From contig NZ_JABMEG010000001.1 in assembly GCF_013179735.1 (NCBI RefSeq), forward strand, positions 1 to 64,000: a stretch of 64,000 bases of DNA, written 5' to 3'. A program made the position numbers and the translations under genes. The first letter of the stretch is position 1, and each line of letters starts with the position of its first letter. Shown here piece after piece: positions 55,224-64,000 of this stretch. The notes under the pieces were generated by a model. That model worked only from the letters and a program-made list of their open reading frames with translations, ran no database searches and was not told the origin of the DNA. The stretch is from Permianibacter fluminis (GTDB lineage: Bacteria; Pseudomonadota; Gammaproteobacteria; Enterobacterales; Permianibacteraceae).

Positions 55224-55395
55224 GAGCGCGGCACGGAGCGCCGGCGGGCTGGTATAATTGCGGCCCGGAGCGCCGTGCGGCCACGTTGCCAACTGACCGC
55301 TGGCAGCAGCACGCTGAAAACTGCACGCTTAACACCGAACGCTCACAACTGAATACTGATCACTGACACCCACCCATTGCCAACCGAGGCCCGCC

Positions 55396-55590
55396 GTGTC
55401 GCACTCTTCCTCTGCCAGCAGCAACCCCGCCGTCAAGACCTATGAAGTGACCAAAAGCGATCTGCCGCTGTCCTGCCCGGGCAAGTTCATGACGCTGTGG
55501 AACATGCACCCGAAAGTCTATCTGCCGATCGAAAGAACCGGTCACGCTGCCTGCCCGTACTGCGGCGCGCAATACAAGCTGGTCGGCTGA
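55396..55590 (+). CDS. Small zinc-finger protein (CHCC type)
   Basis: A 64-residue protein from a GTG. Ligands are in LSCPG, MHPKVYLPI and the closing ACPYCGAQYKL, the pattern of the CHCC zinc-finger family related to the NDUFS6 C-terminus. Related small genes commonly sit beside LPS or amino-acid genes. No function assigned. The waaF frame starts 2 bases after its stop. Confidence 0.88.
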   Translation: MSHSSSASSNPAVKTYEVTKSDLPLSCPGKFMTLWNMHPKVYLPIERTGHAACPYCGAQYKLVG

Positions 55591-55591
55591 T

Positions 55592-56647
55592 TTGCGCCAA
55601 CCGCTCACCGACGCCACAGCGGCAGCAAAACAGATCCTGATTGTCGGTCCGTCCTGGGTCGGCGACATGGTGATGGCGCAGGTGCTGTTCAAATTGCTGC
55701 GGCAGCAACATCCGGATGCCGGCATCGATGTGCTGGCACCGACCTGGAGCCGGCCGATTCTGGTCCGCATGCCGGAAGTTCGCCGCGCAATCGATCTGCC
55801 GTTTGGCCACGGCGAATTTGCTTTTGGCAAACGCCGCGCACTCGGCAAACAACTGGCCGATACCGGCTACGATCAGGCGATTGTGCTGCCGAACTCCTGG
55901 AAATCCGGACTCGTTTCCTACTTCGCCGATATTCCGCAGCGGACCGGTTGGCGCGGTGAAATGCGTTATGGCCTGCTCAACGATCTTCGTCCGCTCGACA
56001 AAACCCGTTATCCATTGATGATCGAGCGCTTTGCCGCGCTGGCCTTTGCCCGTGACAGCGCGCTGCCGGACAAACTGCCGTGGCCGCAATTCAGCGTGCG
56101 TGCCGATGACATCGACAGCGCCTTGGCCGCCATGCAGATTGACCGCCCAACAACGCCGGTGCTGGCACTGTGCCCCGGCGCCGAATTTGGCCCCGCCAAG
56201 CGCTGGCCGGATCGGCATTACGCGGCTGTCGCCAACCATTATCTGGATCAGGGCTGGCAGGTGTGGCTGTTCGGTTCGGCCAAGGATCGCGATGTCACCA
56301 CGCTGATCAACGCCGCCTGTGCCGACCGCTGCGTTGATCTGTCTGGCCGCACCTCGCTGGCACAGGCGATCGATCTGATGTCATTGGCAACGCAGGTGGT
56401 ATCCAATGATTCCGGCCTGATGCACGTTGCCGCGGCGCTGCAACGGCCGCTGGTCGTCCCGTACGGTTCATCATCACCGAAATTCACCCCACCACTGTCG
56501 GAACAGGTGCGCATCCTGCAACTCGATTTGCCCTGCAGCCCCTGCTTCAAACGCGAATGCCCGCTGGGTCATTTGAATTGCCTGAATCAGCTGGCGCCCA
56601 GTCAGGTGCTCAACGCGATTCGGGCGCTGCAGCCGCGTCTGCTGTAA
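55592..56647 (+). CDS. waaF: LPS heptosyltransferase II
   Basis: A 351-residue GT9 enzyme transferring the second heptose of the inner core. ILIVGPSWVGDMVMAQ lies at the N-terminus, LCPGAEFGPAKRWP near residue 190, and the sugar-nucleotide site VSNDSGLMHVAAAL near 270. The Cys-rich loop CSPCFKRECPLGHLNCL is typical. The start is probably the TTG at 55592. An operon with waaP and waaG. Confidence 0.95.
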   Translation: MRQPLTDATAAAKQILIVGPSWVGDMVMAQVLFKLLRQQHPDAGIDVLAPTWSRPILVRMPEVRRAIDLPFGHGEFAFGKRRALGKQLADTGYDQAIVLPNSWKSGLVSYFADIPQRTGWRGEMRYGLLNDLRPLDKTRYPLMIERFAALAFARDSALPDKLPWPQFSVRADDIDSALAAMQIDRPTTPVLALCPGAEFGPAKRWPDRHYAAVANHYLDQGWQVWLFGSAKDRDVTTLINAACADRCVDLSGRTSLAQAIDLMSLATQVVSNDSGLMHVAAALQRPLVVPYGSSSPKFTPPLSEQVRILQLDLPCSPCFKRECPLGHLNCLNQLAPSQVLNAIRALQPRLL

Positions 56648-56674
56648 CGCTGCTGTCACCACGCAGGCCATCAC

Positions 56675-57493
56675 GTGACCGAATTTTTTCTCCGCCCTGA
56701 TCTTCGCGACGCACTGGCACCCGGCAATCGCTTTGACGACGTGCTGGCCCTGCAAGGCCAGGTGTTCCGCGAACTCGATGGTCGCCGCACGCTGCGGTTT
56801 GTCCGCGCCGGCAAATCGTATTTCGCCAAACTGCATTTCGGTATCGGCTGGCTGGAAATTTTCAAGAACCTGCTCAGTGGCCGGCTGCCGATCACCAGCG
56901 CCCGCAACGAATGGCTCGCCATTCGCCATCTGGAACAACACGATATCGGCACGATGACACTGGCCGGTTACGGCGAACGCGGCCGCAATCCGGCCCGCAT
57001 CGAATCCTTTGTACTGACCGACGAATTGACCGACACCATCTCGCTGGAAGATCTGGCGCTCGAATGGCTCACCACACCACCGACGCCACACTTTCGCCGC
57101 GCCATCATTCACGAGCTGGCCCGCATCGCCCGCACCATGCACCAGAGCGGCATGAATCATCGCGACTTCTATCTCTGCCATTTTCTGCTGGCCAACAGTC
57201 AACGCCATGCCCATCGGCTGCGTTTACACCTGATTGATCTGCACCGCGCACAAATCCGCGCGCAAACCCCGTATCGCTGGCAGCTGAAAGATTTGGCCGG
57301 TTTGTATTTTTCGGCAATGGATGCCGGTTTCAGCCGCCGCAACCTGCTGCGTTTTGTTCGCCTCTACAGTGGCAAACCGCTGCGCCAGCTTGATGCCAGC
57401 GAGCAACGACTGTGGCGTCAGGTCGAAGGTATGGCGATACCGCTTTATCAGAAGCTGCATGGCCGAGCGCCCAGCACACTGTTCTACCGGTGA
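56675..57493 (+). CDS. waaP: LPS core heptose(I) kinase
   Basis: A 272-residue kinase phosphorylating heptose I of the inner core. GKSYFAKLHFGIGW carries the ATP-site Lys, MNHRDFYLCHFLL the catalytic Asp (about residue 163) and LHLIDLHRAQIR the metal-binding Asp. GTG start at 56675. Length matches E. coli WaaP (265). Four bases separate it from waaG. Confidence 0.95.
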   Translation: MTEFFLRPDLRDALAPGNRFDDVLALQGQVFRELDGRRTLRFVRAGKSYFAKLHFGIGWLEIFKNLLSGRLPITSARNEWLAIRHLEQHDIGTMTLAGYGERGRNPARIESFVLTDELTDTISLEDLALEWLTTPPTPHFRRAIIHELARIARTMHQSGMNHRDFYLCHFLLANSQRHAHRLRLHLIDLHRAQIRAQTPYRWQLKDLAGLYFSAMDAGFSRRNLLRFVRLYSGKPLRQLDASEQRLWRQVEGMAIPLYQKLHGRAPSTLFYR

Positions 57494-57497
57494 CGCC

Positions 57498-58625
57498 ATG
57501 AGCGCCCATCTGCATCTGGTTTTTGTGCTGCTGGATTATTTTCCGTTTGGTGGCCAGCAACGCGACTTCATGAAGATTGCAACTGCTGCAATGGCCGCAG
57601 GTCATCAGGTCACGGCGCTGACCCATACCTGGCAGGGCGACGTGCCAGACGGCATGCAGGTGGTATCGCTGCCGGCCACCGGCCGCAGCAATCATCGCCG
57701 GCTACACAATTTCGCCAGTGCTGCGCTGCACTGGTGCCAACACCATGCCGTCGATGTCCGCATCGGTTTTCTGCGCATGCCCGGGCTGGATGTGTATTTC
57801 GCCGGCGACCCCTGTTTCCGCGCTCGCAGTCAAGGCAGTTACGGACGCTGGATTCAGTGGCTGCCTCGCTATCGCACGATGGCCGCAATGGAGCAGGCGG
57901 TTTTTGCCCCGACGGCAAGCACTCGCATTCTGACGTTGACGGTGCGTGAACAGCAGATCTACCAGCAGTGCTATGACACGCCGTCAGCGCGATTCACGCT
58001 ATTACCGCCGGGCGTGACTGGGGCATTTCAACCGCTCAGTGTTCAGCAGCGGCTGAGCCGCCGACAGGCTGCAGGATTGCGTGCGCAAGATCGGTTGTTA
58101 CTGATGGTGGGTAGCCACTTTCGTACCAAAGGTGTCGACCGCAGTCTGCAAGCACTGGCAGCGCTACCGCCTGAACAGCGTAACAATTGTCAGCTATGGC
58201 TTGTCGGTGCTGGCAAATCTGCGCCGATGGAAAAACTGGCCGCGCGACTCGGCATTGCCGGGCAGGTGCATTTTCTTGGCGGCCGCTCCGATGTGCCTGA
58301 GCTGATGCAAATCGCCGATCTGTTGTTGCAACCCTCGCGCACTGAACTGGCCGGCATGAGCATCGTTGAAGCGCTGTGCAGCAATTTGCCGGTGCTGGCC
58401 AGCGGCGAGTGTGGCTATGCCTTTCACGTTGCCGAGGCAGCAGCAGGACAGGTGTTGTCCGTGCCATTCCAGCAGGCCAACTTCAACCTGGCACTGCGCC
58501 AGCTGCTCACCGATGCGCACTTGCAACAGGCCCGCACCCAAGCCAGCACTTACGCCGCGAGCCACGATTTGCGCTCACTCGCCAACGTCGCACTGGCGGC
58601 AATTGAGGCCAGTTCAAAGCGGTAG
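57498..58625 (+). CDS. waaG: LPS core glucosyltransferase (GT4)
   Basis: A 375-residue GT-B enzyme. It opens HLHLVFVLLDYFPFGGQQRDFMKI, has the lid motif VGSHFRTKGVDRSLQAL near residue 205, and the donor-site EX7E region RTELAGMSIVEALCSNLPVL near 290. It adds the first outer-core hexose to heptose II. Start at 57498. Confidence 0.9.
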   Translation: MSAHLHLVFVLLDYFPFGGQQRDFMKIATAAMAAGHQVTALTHTWQGDVPDGMQVVSLPATGRSNHRRLHNFASAALHWCQHHAVDVRIGFLRMPGLDVYFAGDPCFRARSQGSYGRWIQWLPRYRTMAAMEQAVFAPTASTRILTLTVREQQIYQQCYDTPSARFTLLPPGVTGAFQPLSVQQRLSRRQAAGLRAQDRLLLMVGSHFRTKGVDRSLQALAALPPEQRNNCQLWLVGAGKSAPMEKLAARLGIAGQVHFLGGRSDVPELMQIADLLLQPSRTELAGMSIVEALCSNLPVLASGECGYAFHVAEAAAGQVLSVPFQQANFNLALRQLLTDAHLQQARTQASTYAASHDLRSLANVALAAIEASSKR

Positions 58626-58645
58626 TCAGGTAGGCGGCCAGCTCG

Positions 58646-59056
58646 CTAGATTTCGCGAATGATTTCAATCAACTCGGTGGTTGAAATGGATGGCGTGCGC
58701 GGCAGATAAATCACCTCGCAATAGGGTTTGCAAAAATCAAACTTGCCTTCCCAGTCCGCGCCCATGGTCAGCACATCAGCCTGAAACTGTTTCACGTAAT
58801 CCACTTTCAGTTCCAGACTCTCTTCCTTGAACACCTGATCGACACAACGGAGCGATTCCAGGATCTGCTTGCGGTGTTCGTAATCGTAAATCGGATTACG
58901 GCCTTTCTTGGCCATGTTCAGCTCGTCAGACGACAGCCCGACATACAACTCGGTGCCCAGCGCACGCGCGCGCTTCAAAATATTCAGATGGCCAATGTGA
59001 AACAGATCGAAGGTACCGAAGGTAATTACTCGACGTTTCGGGGACTGCGCGGTCAT
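58646..59056 (-). CDS. TagD-type glycerol-3-phosphate cytidylyltransferase family
   Basis: A 136-residue nucleotidyltransferase. TFGTFDLFHIGHLNILKRA contains the HxGH site and YLPRTPSISTTEL the second signature. Length and layout match TagD (129-132). It would make CDP-glycerol or a similar CDP-alcohol. Closely spaced with the acyltransferase gene upstream (2 bases), so likely one unit with it and waaC. Its position in an LPS core cluster hints at a glycerol-phosphate decoration. Confidence 0.85.
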   Translation of the reverse strand: MTAQSPKRRVITFGTFDLFHIGHLNILKRARALGTELYVGLSSDELNMAKKGRNPIYDYEHRKQILESLRCVDQVFKEESLELKVDYVKQFQADVLTMGADWEGKFDFCKPYCEVIYLPRTPSISTTELIEIIREI

Positions 59057-59058
59057 GT

Positions 59059-60303
59059 CTACTCGCCTCTATTGCTCAATTCGGTAACGGTGGTTGCTGG
59101 CAGGCACTGAATCAGCGTGCAATGGCGGGCGCGACAATGCCACACCTTGCCAATCTGCAGCGCCGACGTCGGTATCAGTTCCGCCAATTCCTGTTGCCAA
59201 CGCTCGCGGTGCTCGCGGGTCAACAGCGCCCGATGCCGGATCCAGTACACGCCGCCTTTGCTGGTCTGTATCAGTGCCGGACGCGCCTCGGCATCCCGTT
59301 GTAGCACCGTCGCGCCGGCAAGGATCTTGTCGAGCCGCTTGCCACTGATCTCATCCGGTTTGTGCCGCGGCTTGCGTGCCGGATAACGCGACTCAACACC
59401 CGCCGGACGGGTTTTGAAGCGTCGGTGCAACCACAAATAATCGGCCGGATGCTGGCGCAGCCAAGTTTCCAGAAACTGGTTGGCGGTGGTGGTGTCGGCC
59501 AACTCGTCGCCGCTGGGAATGGTGGTCAGCGGCGGATGCAAAAACAGTTTGATGCCGGTCGCGGTGCGGACATGGGTCAGCGGCAGCACCGGCGCGCCCG
59601 ACAGTTTGGCGAAGCGTGAGGTGGCCGTGATGGTGGCGGCCGGAATGGCAAAAAATGGCGCGAATACGCTGTGCTGGGCGCCGTAATCCTGATCAGCGGC
59701 ATACCAGACACTGCCGCCGCTTTTCAGCCAGCGCAGCATGCCGCGGACATCGTCACGCGGAATCATCGGAAAATGCCGCTCACGGCCACGGCGCATCGCG
59801 GCTTCGAACACCGGATCGGCATGCGGCCGGTACATGCCGGCCAGTTTGGTGAAATGGGCAACCGCAACCGCGCCGAGCTCCAGATCGGTCAAATGGAAAC
59901 CCAACACCAGCACACCTTTGCCGCGCGCGGACGCGGCCTGCAAATGCTCAAGTCCTTCCACCTCCACCCAGCGCTTGATGCGCTCGGGTGGCGTGTACCA
60001 AATCTTTGCGGTTTCCATGAAACCGATGGCGGTATTGCGAAAATTTTGCTTGGCCAGCTGTAGCCGTTCGGCCTCGGTTTTTTCCGGGAAGCACAATTCC
60101 AGATTGCGCAAGGTGATCAGCCGGCGCTCGCGCGCAAGCGGCCACAGCACCGTGCCAAGACCGGCGCCAAGACCGCGCAATACGCGCAGCGGCAGCAGCG
60201 CCAGCACGCGCATCAGCGCGATCTCGATGCCGGCTTGCCAGAACCGCAAGCGTATCGCCAGTGAAAGGGAAGGCGGCGGCGCCGCGCGGTCAGCCGCGTT
60301 CAT
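59059..60303 (-). CDS. LpxL-type lipid A acyltransferase with C-terminal extension
   Basis: A 414-residue protein. The first about 309 residues match lauroyl/myristoyl transferases: an N-terminal hydrophobic helix, the HX4E motif GFHLTDLELGAVAV (about residue 135), and the closing WLHRRFKTRPAGVESRYP. About 105 further residues have no counterpart in E. coli LpxL (306 residues) and contain YWIRHRALLT and WHCRARHC. It should add a secondary acyl chain to Kdo2-lipid A. Its start overlaps the waaC stop by 4 bases. Confidence 0.85.
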   Translation of the reverse strand: MNAADRAAPPPSLSLAIRLRFWQAGIEIALMRVLALLPLRVLRGLGAGLGTVLWPLARERRLITLRNLELCFPEKTEAERLQLAKQNFRNTAIGFMETAKIWYTPPERIKRWVEVEGLEHLQAASARGKGVLVLGFHLTDLELGAVAVAHFTKLAGMYRPHADPVFEAAMRRGRERHFPMIPRDDVRGMLRWLKSGGSVWYAADQDYGAQHSVFAPFFAIPAATITATSRFAKLSGAPVLPLTHVRTATGIKLFLHPPLTTIPSGDELADTTTANQFLETWLRQHPADYLWLHRRFKTRPAGVESRYPARKPRHKPDEISGKRLDKILAGATVLQRDAEARPALIQTSKGGVYWIRHRALLTREHRERWQQELAELIPTSALQIGKVWHCRARHCTLIQCLPATTVTELSNRGE

Positions 60304-61358
60304 GCCGGACTCTTGTTGACGGGGGAGACAAGCGTGATGGGCTGCGGCAATTGTTGCTGCAGGCTGTGCCAAACCCGCTCCGGTGCCACGGTTTCGTAGC
60401 AGGCTGGTTTGACGCTTGATGCGCCCTTGTAGGTGCAGTCACGCTGCAAACACGGCGCGCAGCCAAATTGCGCCGGCAGATGCAATTGCCCGGCACCGTG
60501 GGTGCTGGTCAAGGCCGGATTGGTGGCGCCGTAAAGGGAAACCGATGGCACACCGAGCGCCGCGGCGAGATGGCCGAGGCCGGTATCGACGGCAACCACG
60601 CCCTGCACCTGTTGCAAGCGCGCTGCGAGATCGCTGAGCGAACTGCGCGGCAGCACTTTCACGGCGGTGCCGACGCTGGCAATGCGTTCGGCGCGGGCTT
60701 TTTCGACATCATTGCCCCACGGCAACCAAACCTGATAACCGGCCGCAACGGCGCGCTGCGCCAGTTGCAGCCAGTACGGTTCCGGCCAGTGTTTGCTGGC
60801 CCAGGTCGTGCCGTGAAAAAACATCAGTGCCGGACTGGCCGGCGACATGGCGTTGGCCGGTTTGCGCAGACCGTAATCGGCCGCGGTGTCCGGCAAGGCA
60901 TAACCGAGCGTTTTGGCAAACAGCTCGCGCTGACGCAGCACGGCGTGCTGATCGCGGGCGACGACATAGCGATGACGGTAGAACAGCGCCGCCAGCGTTT
61001 CCCGCACCGAGTTGAAGGAAAAGCCGGCTTTCGGGCCGCGAGCGTAACGGGCCAAGAGCGCACTTTTAAGCAGGCCCTGCGCATCGATCACCAGATCGTA
61101 AGTGCGATGTGCCAGCTGTTGCCGGAATGCTTGCCAGAGCGGATCCCGGCGTAGCGCCAATGGCTGCTTGCGCCAGCGTCGCACCGCCACCGGAATCACG
61201 GTATCAACGGCCGGATGCCAGGCCGGAATTTCGGCAAAGGCCTGCTCCACCAGCCAGTCGGCGCGCAGGCCCGGGATGGCATGCATGGCGTCGGTCAGGG
61301 CCGGCAGCGCGTGGATCACGTCGCCAAGCGAGCTGGTTTTGACTACAAGAAGACGCAT
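60300..61358 (-). CDS. waaC: LPS heptosyltransferase I
   Basis: A 352-residue GT9 enzyme adding the first heptose to Kdo. It starts MRLLVVKTSSLGDVIHALPALTD (start 61358), has FFHGTTWASKHWPE near residue 190 and the ADP-heptose site VAVDTGLGHLAAALGVPSVSLYGAT near 255. Heads the leftward waaC-lpxL-like-tagD-like unit, divergent from hldE. Confidence 0.96.
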   Translation of the reverse strand: MRLLVVKTSSLGDVIHALPALTDAMHAIPGLRADWLVEQAFAEIPAWHPAVDTVIPVAVRRWRKQPLALRRDPLWQAFRQQLAHRTYDLVIDAQGLLKSALLARYARGPKAGFSFNSVRETLAALFYRHRYVVARDQHAVLRQRELFAKTLGYALPDTAADYGLRKPANAMSPASPALMFFHGTTWASKHWPEPYWLQLAQRAVAAGYQVWLPWGNDVEKARAERIASVGTAVKVLPRSSLSDLAARLQQVQGVVAVDTGLGHLAAALGVPSVSLYGATNPALTSTHGAGQLHLPAQFGCAPCLQRDCTYKGASSVKPACYETVAPERVWHSLQQQLPQPITLVSPVNKSPA

Positions 61359-61620
61359 GCCGGGACCGTACCGCACCGAAGGGCGCCCATTCTAGCAGGC
61401 TGTCTTGTTGTCATAACGGGGATCAGGACAAGGTCCGCAGCCGCGATCAGAACGGCGGCCCGAACGGGCTCCGGCGGGTCGGGTCACGCATGCTAGAATT
61501 GCGCCCCTGTTCCGCGAGCCACGCCCGGCTTGGCCCAGCCCCCTGCGGGCCCGGCGCTACCGGTGTTGGCCCGCTTTGCCGAACCCACGCCGGGACACCC
61601 GGCCTGCAGAGCCTGTACGA

Positions 61621-63048
61621 GTGAAAACCCAGTTTCCCAACTTCGACCGTGCCCGCGTTCTTGTCGTCGGCGATGTGATGCTTGACCGCTACTGGCATGG
61701 CAGCACCTCGCGCATTTCGCCGGAGGCACCGGTGCCGGTGGTCCGGGTCAACCAGAACGAAGAGCGTCCCGGCGGCGCCGCCAACGTTGCGCTGAATATC
61801 GCCAGCCTCGGCAGTAGCGCCACCCTGCTCGGACTGACCGGCGACGACGAAGCTGCCGACGCCCTCGAAAGCCGGCTCGGCGCTGCCAAGGTCCAGTCGC
61901 GTTTTGTCCGGGTGCCGGGCCTGCCAACCATTCTGAAATTGCGCATTCTGTCCCGGCATCAGCAACTGATCCGGCTCGATTTCGAGGAAGGTTTCGGCGA
62001 GCAGGGTCAGGACCAGCTGGTCAGCCAGTTCGGCCAGGCGCTCGATGGCATCGGCGCGGTGGTGCTGTCCGATTACGCCAAGGGCGCCTTGCAGCGGGTA
62101 CCTGCGCTCATCGCCCAGGCCCGCGCGCGCAAGATTCCGGTGCTGGTCGATCCGAAAGGCAAAGACTTTGCGATTTACCGCGGCGCCAGTTTGATTACCC
62201 CGAACATGAGCGAGTTTGAAGTCGTGGTCGGGCACTGCGCGCACGAAAGCCAGATTGTCGAACGCGGTTTGAATTTGCTGCGCGAACTGCAACTCGATTC
62301 GCTGCTTGTCACCCGCGGCGAACACGGCATGACGCTGCTGCGCGATGGCGAACCGGAACTGCATCTGCCGGCGCAGGCACGCGAGGTCTACGACGTTACC
62401 GGTGCCGGCGATACCGTCATCGGCACGCTCGCGGCCGCGCTGGCTGCCGGTGATGATCTGCCGTCGTCGGTTGCCTTGGCCAATCTTGCTGCCAGCATCG
62501 TCGTTGGCAAACTCGGCACCGCGACCGTGTCGGCGCCGGAACTGCGCCGGGCGCTGAACCAGCAGCACGATTCGCTGCGCGGCGTGATGACCGAAGAACA
62601 GTTGCTGATCGCCGTGCAGGACGCGAAAGCGCACGGCGAAAAAGTGGTGTTCACCAACGGCTGCTTTGACATTTTGCATGCCGGCCATGTCACCTATCTG
62701 GATCAGGCCCGCAAACTCGGCGATCGCTTGATTGTCGGCGTCAACACCGATGCCTCGGTGCGCGCACTGAAAGGCGACGGCCGACCGGTCAACAGCGTTG
62801 ACCGGCGCATGCATGTGCTGGCCGCGCTGGAAAGCGTCGACTGGGTAGTGCCGTTCAGTGAAGACACGCCGGCCCGATTGATCGACGCGGTCATCCCGGA
62901 CGTGCTGGTCAAAGGTGGCGATTACAAACCGGAAACCATTGTCGGTGCCGATACCGTGCTCAAACACGGCGGCGAAGTGAAAGTGCTGACCTTTGTCGAT
63001 GGCGTGTCGACAACAGCGATCATCAATTCGATCAAGGCCAAAGAATGA
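61621..63048 (+). CDS. hldE: Bifunctional heptose-7-P kinase / heptose-1-P adenylyltransferase
   Basis: A 475-residue two-domain protein. The PfkB-type kinase (residues 1-320) begins [18 protein letters not shown] and has the catalytic [13 protein letters not shown] region. The adenylyltransferase (about 345-475) has [19 protein letters not shown] with HxGH. It makes ADP-D,D-heptose precursor. The GTG at 61621 aligns with family starts. In E. coli the gene follows glnE. Here LPS genes lie between. hldD overlaps its end by 4 bases. Confidence 0.96.
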   Translation: MKTQFPNFDRARVLVVGDVMLDRYWHGSTSRISPEAPVPVVRVNQNEERPGGAANVALNIASLGSSATLLGLTGDDEAADALESRLGAAKVQSRFVRVPGLPTILKLRILSRHQQLIRLDFEEGFGEQGQDQLVSQFGQALDGIGAVVLSDYAKGALQRVPALIAQARARKIPVLVDPKGKDFAIYRGASLITPNMSEFEVVVGHCAHESQIVERGLNLLRELQLDSLLVTRGEHGMTLLRDGEPELHLPAQAREVYDVTGAGDTVIGTLAAALAAGDDLPSSVALANLAASIVVGKLGTATVSAPELRRALNQQHDSLRGVMTEEQLLIAVQDAKAHGEKVVFTNGCFDILHAGHVTYLDQARKLGDRLIVGVNTDASVRALKGDGRPVNSVDRRMHVLAALESVDWVVPFSEDTPARLIDAVIPDVLVKGGDYKPETIVGADTVLKHGGEVKVLTFVDGVSTTAIINSIKAKE

Positions 63049-63998
63049 ACGACCAACTCATTATCGTCACCGGCGGCGCTGGCTTCATCGGCAGCAATCT
63101 GGTTCGGCATCTGAACGCCCGCGGCCATACCAATATTTTGGTCGTTGACGACATGACCGACGGCCACAAATTTGCCAACCTGGCCGGCTTGCAGATTGCC
63201 GACTACCTCGACAAAGACGAGTTTCTCGCCCGCATTCAATGCAATGCCGATCTCGGTGAAGTGCAGGCCGTGTTCCATCAGGGCGCCTGCTCGACCACCA
63301 CCGAGTGGAACGGCAAGTACATGATGGACGTCAATTACGAATACTCGAAACAGCTGCTGCACTGGTGTCAGGATCACAAGATCCCGCTGGTCTATGCCTC
63401 CAGCGCCGCCGTGTATGGCGGCAGCGAGAAATTCGTTGAGGAGTTCAAGCACGAAAAGCCGCTGAACGTTTACGGCTATTCGAAATACCTGTTCGACCAA
63501 TATGTTCGGCGACTACTGCCAAAGGCGACAGCGCCGATCGTCGGCCTGCGTTACTTCAATGTCTACGGCCCGAACGAGCAGCACAAGGCCGGCATGGCTT
63601 CGGTCGCTTTTCATTTGAACAAACAACTGAAAGCCGGCGAGGTCTGCAAACTGTTTGAAGGCAGCCACGGTTACGGCAACGGTGGCCAGCTGCGCGACTT
63701 CATCCACGTCGATGATGTCTGCAAGGTGAATCTGTTCTTCTTTGATACCCCGAGCCAAAGCGGCATTTTCAATTGCGGCAGCGGCCGTGCTCAACCGTTC
63801 AACGATGTCGCCAACGCGGTCATCGCTTGGCACGGTCGCGGCAAACTGGAATACGTACCGTTTCCGCCCGGTTTGAAAGAGGCCTATCAGGCCCATACCG
63901 AAGCCGATCTGAGCCAGCTGCGCGCGGCCGGCTACAAAGACAGCTTTCTGGATGTGGCAACCGGCGTGAAGCAATATCTGGATGTGTTGAATCGCTAA
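63045..63998 (+). CDS. hldD: ADP-L-glycero-D-manno-heptose 6-epimerase
   Basis: A 317-residue extended SDR. The NADP loop [16 protein letters not shown] is at the N-terminus, with [10 protein letters not shown] and the YxxxK motif YGYSKYL present. It inverts C6 of ADP-heptose, giving the donor used by WaaC and WaaF. The TAA stop is 2 bases from the window's end, so the gene is complete. Confidence 0.97.
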   Translation: MNDQLIIVTGGAGFIGSNLVRHLNARGHTNILVVDDMTDGHKFANLAGLQIADYLDKDEFLARIQCNADLGEVQAVFHQGACSTTTEWNGKYMMDVNYEYSKQLLHWCQDHKIPLVYASSAAVYGGSEKFVEEFKHEKPLNVYGYSKYLFDQYVRRLLPKATAPIVGLRYFNVYGPNEQHKAGMASVAFHLNKQLKAGEVCKLFEGSHGYGNGGQLRDFIHVDDVCKVNLFFFDTPSQSGIFNCGSGRAQPFNDVANAVIAWHGRGKLEYVPFPPGLKEAYQAHTEADLSQLRAAGYKDSFLDVATGVKQYLDVLNR

Positions 63999-64000
63999 GG

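Noticed and set aside
61447-62967. 506-residue minus-strand frame over hldE
   Set aside because: Antisense to an unmistakable two-domain hldE. No recognisable motifs.

Overview
The window is a gammaproteobacterial chromosome segment of high GC content (visibly above 60 % in the backbone genes). Evidence for this placement is the OxyR/AhpC/AhpD block, the bioB-F-H-C-D pathway with BioC/BioH, a BirA-type biotin operator, ubiC/ubiA, and the ygiF-like, glnE and hldE genes in their usual gammaproteobacterial neighbourhood together with a Gram-negative LPS inner-core cluster. Pseudomonas-like REP palindromes also occur. I cannot name the genus from sequence alone.

Region 1 (1-11100) is an accessory island. 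An AT-rich stretch (about 1218-8380) carries three consecutive secreted Rhs-type genes, the last ending in a variable tip with an HExxH metallopeptidase motif, followed 10 bp later by a small exported protein that is the natural immunity candidate. The island lies between duplicated host DNA. On its left are a copy of a phaC-dam intergenic segment (1-334) and the 3' end of dam (945-1217). On its right are a phaC copy that lacks its 5' end and carries a TGA nonsense codon, the same intergenic segment (9691-10024) and an intact dam. This is the layout left by single-crossover integration of a circle or by a tandem duplication.

Region 2 (11131-18672) holds an SprA-like metalloprotease gene with a small partner, then the biotin operon bioB-bioF-bioH-bioC-bioD read leftward and interrupted by REP and other palindromic repeats, with comF divergent from bioB. 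A near-consensus BirA operator overlaps both the bioB -35 box and the comF start codon.

Region 3 (18798-30943) has a secreted predicted methyltransferase, a MATE exporter, the SrkA kinase, a YbaL-type K+/H+ antiporter, a YqhA membrane protein, a periplasmic solute-binding protein, a His/Asp/Arg-rich exported protein, a lipoprotein, and a hybrid histidine kinase translationally coupled to an HD-GYP response regulator.

Region 4 (31067-41830) covers the peroxide defence cluster oxyR // ahpC-ahpD, an EamA transporter, rdgC, a secreted esterase, an ECF sigma factor with a membrane partner, inorganic pyrophosphatase, a TonB-like protein and a TPR-GGDEF diguanylate cyclase.

Region 5 (41847-52106) contains ubiC-ubiA, rubredoxin, a FliL-like protein, an atypical SDR, glpE, an ElaA-type acetyltransferase, the TIGR04211 SH3 protein, a CYTH-CHAD (YgiF-like) protein, an octamer microsatellite, a small exported protein, and the LemA/M48 protease pair.

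Region 6 (52269-63998) is glnE, a small zinc-finger protein, and LPS core genes: waaF-waaP-waaG rightward; a TagD-type cytidylyltransferase, an extended LpxL-type acyltransferase and waaC leftward; then hldE-hldD rightward. HldE and HldD make ADP-heptose, WaaC and WaaF add it to Kdo2-lipid A, WaaG extends the core and WaaP phosphorylates heptose.
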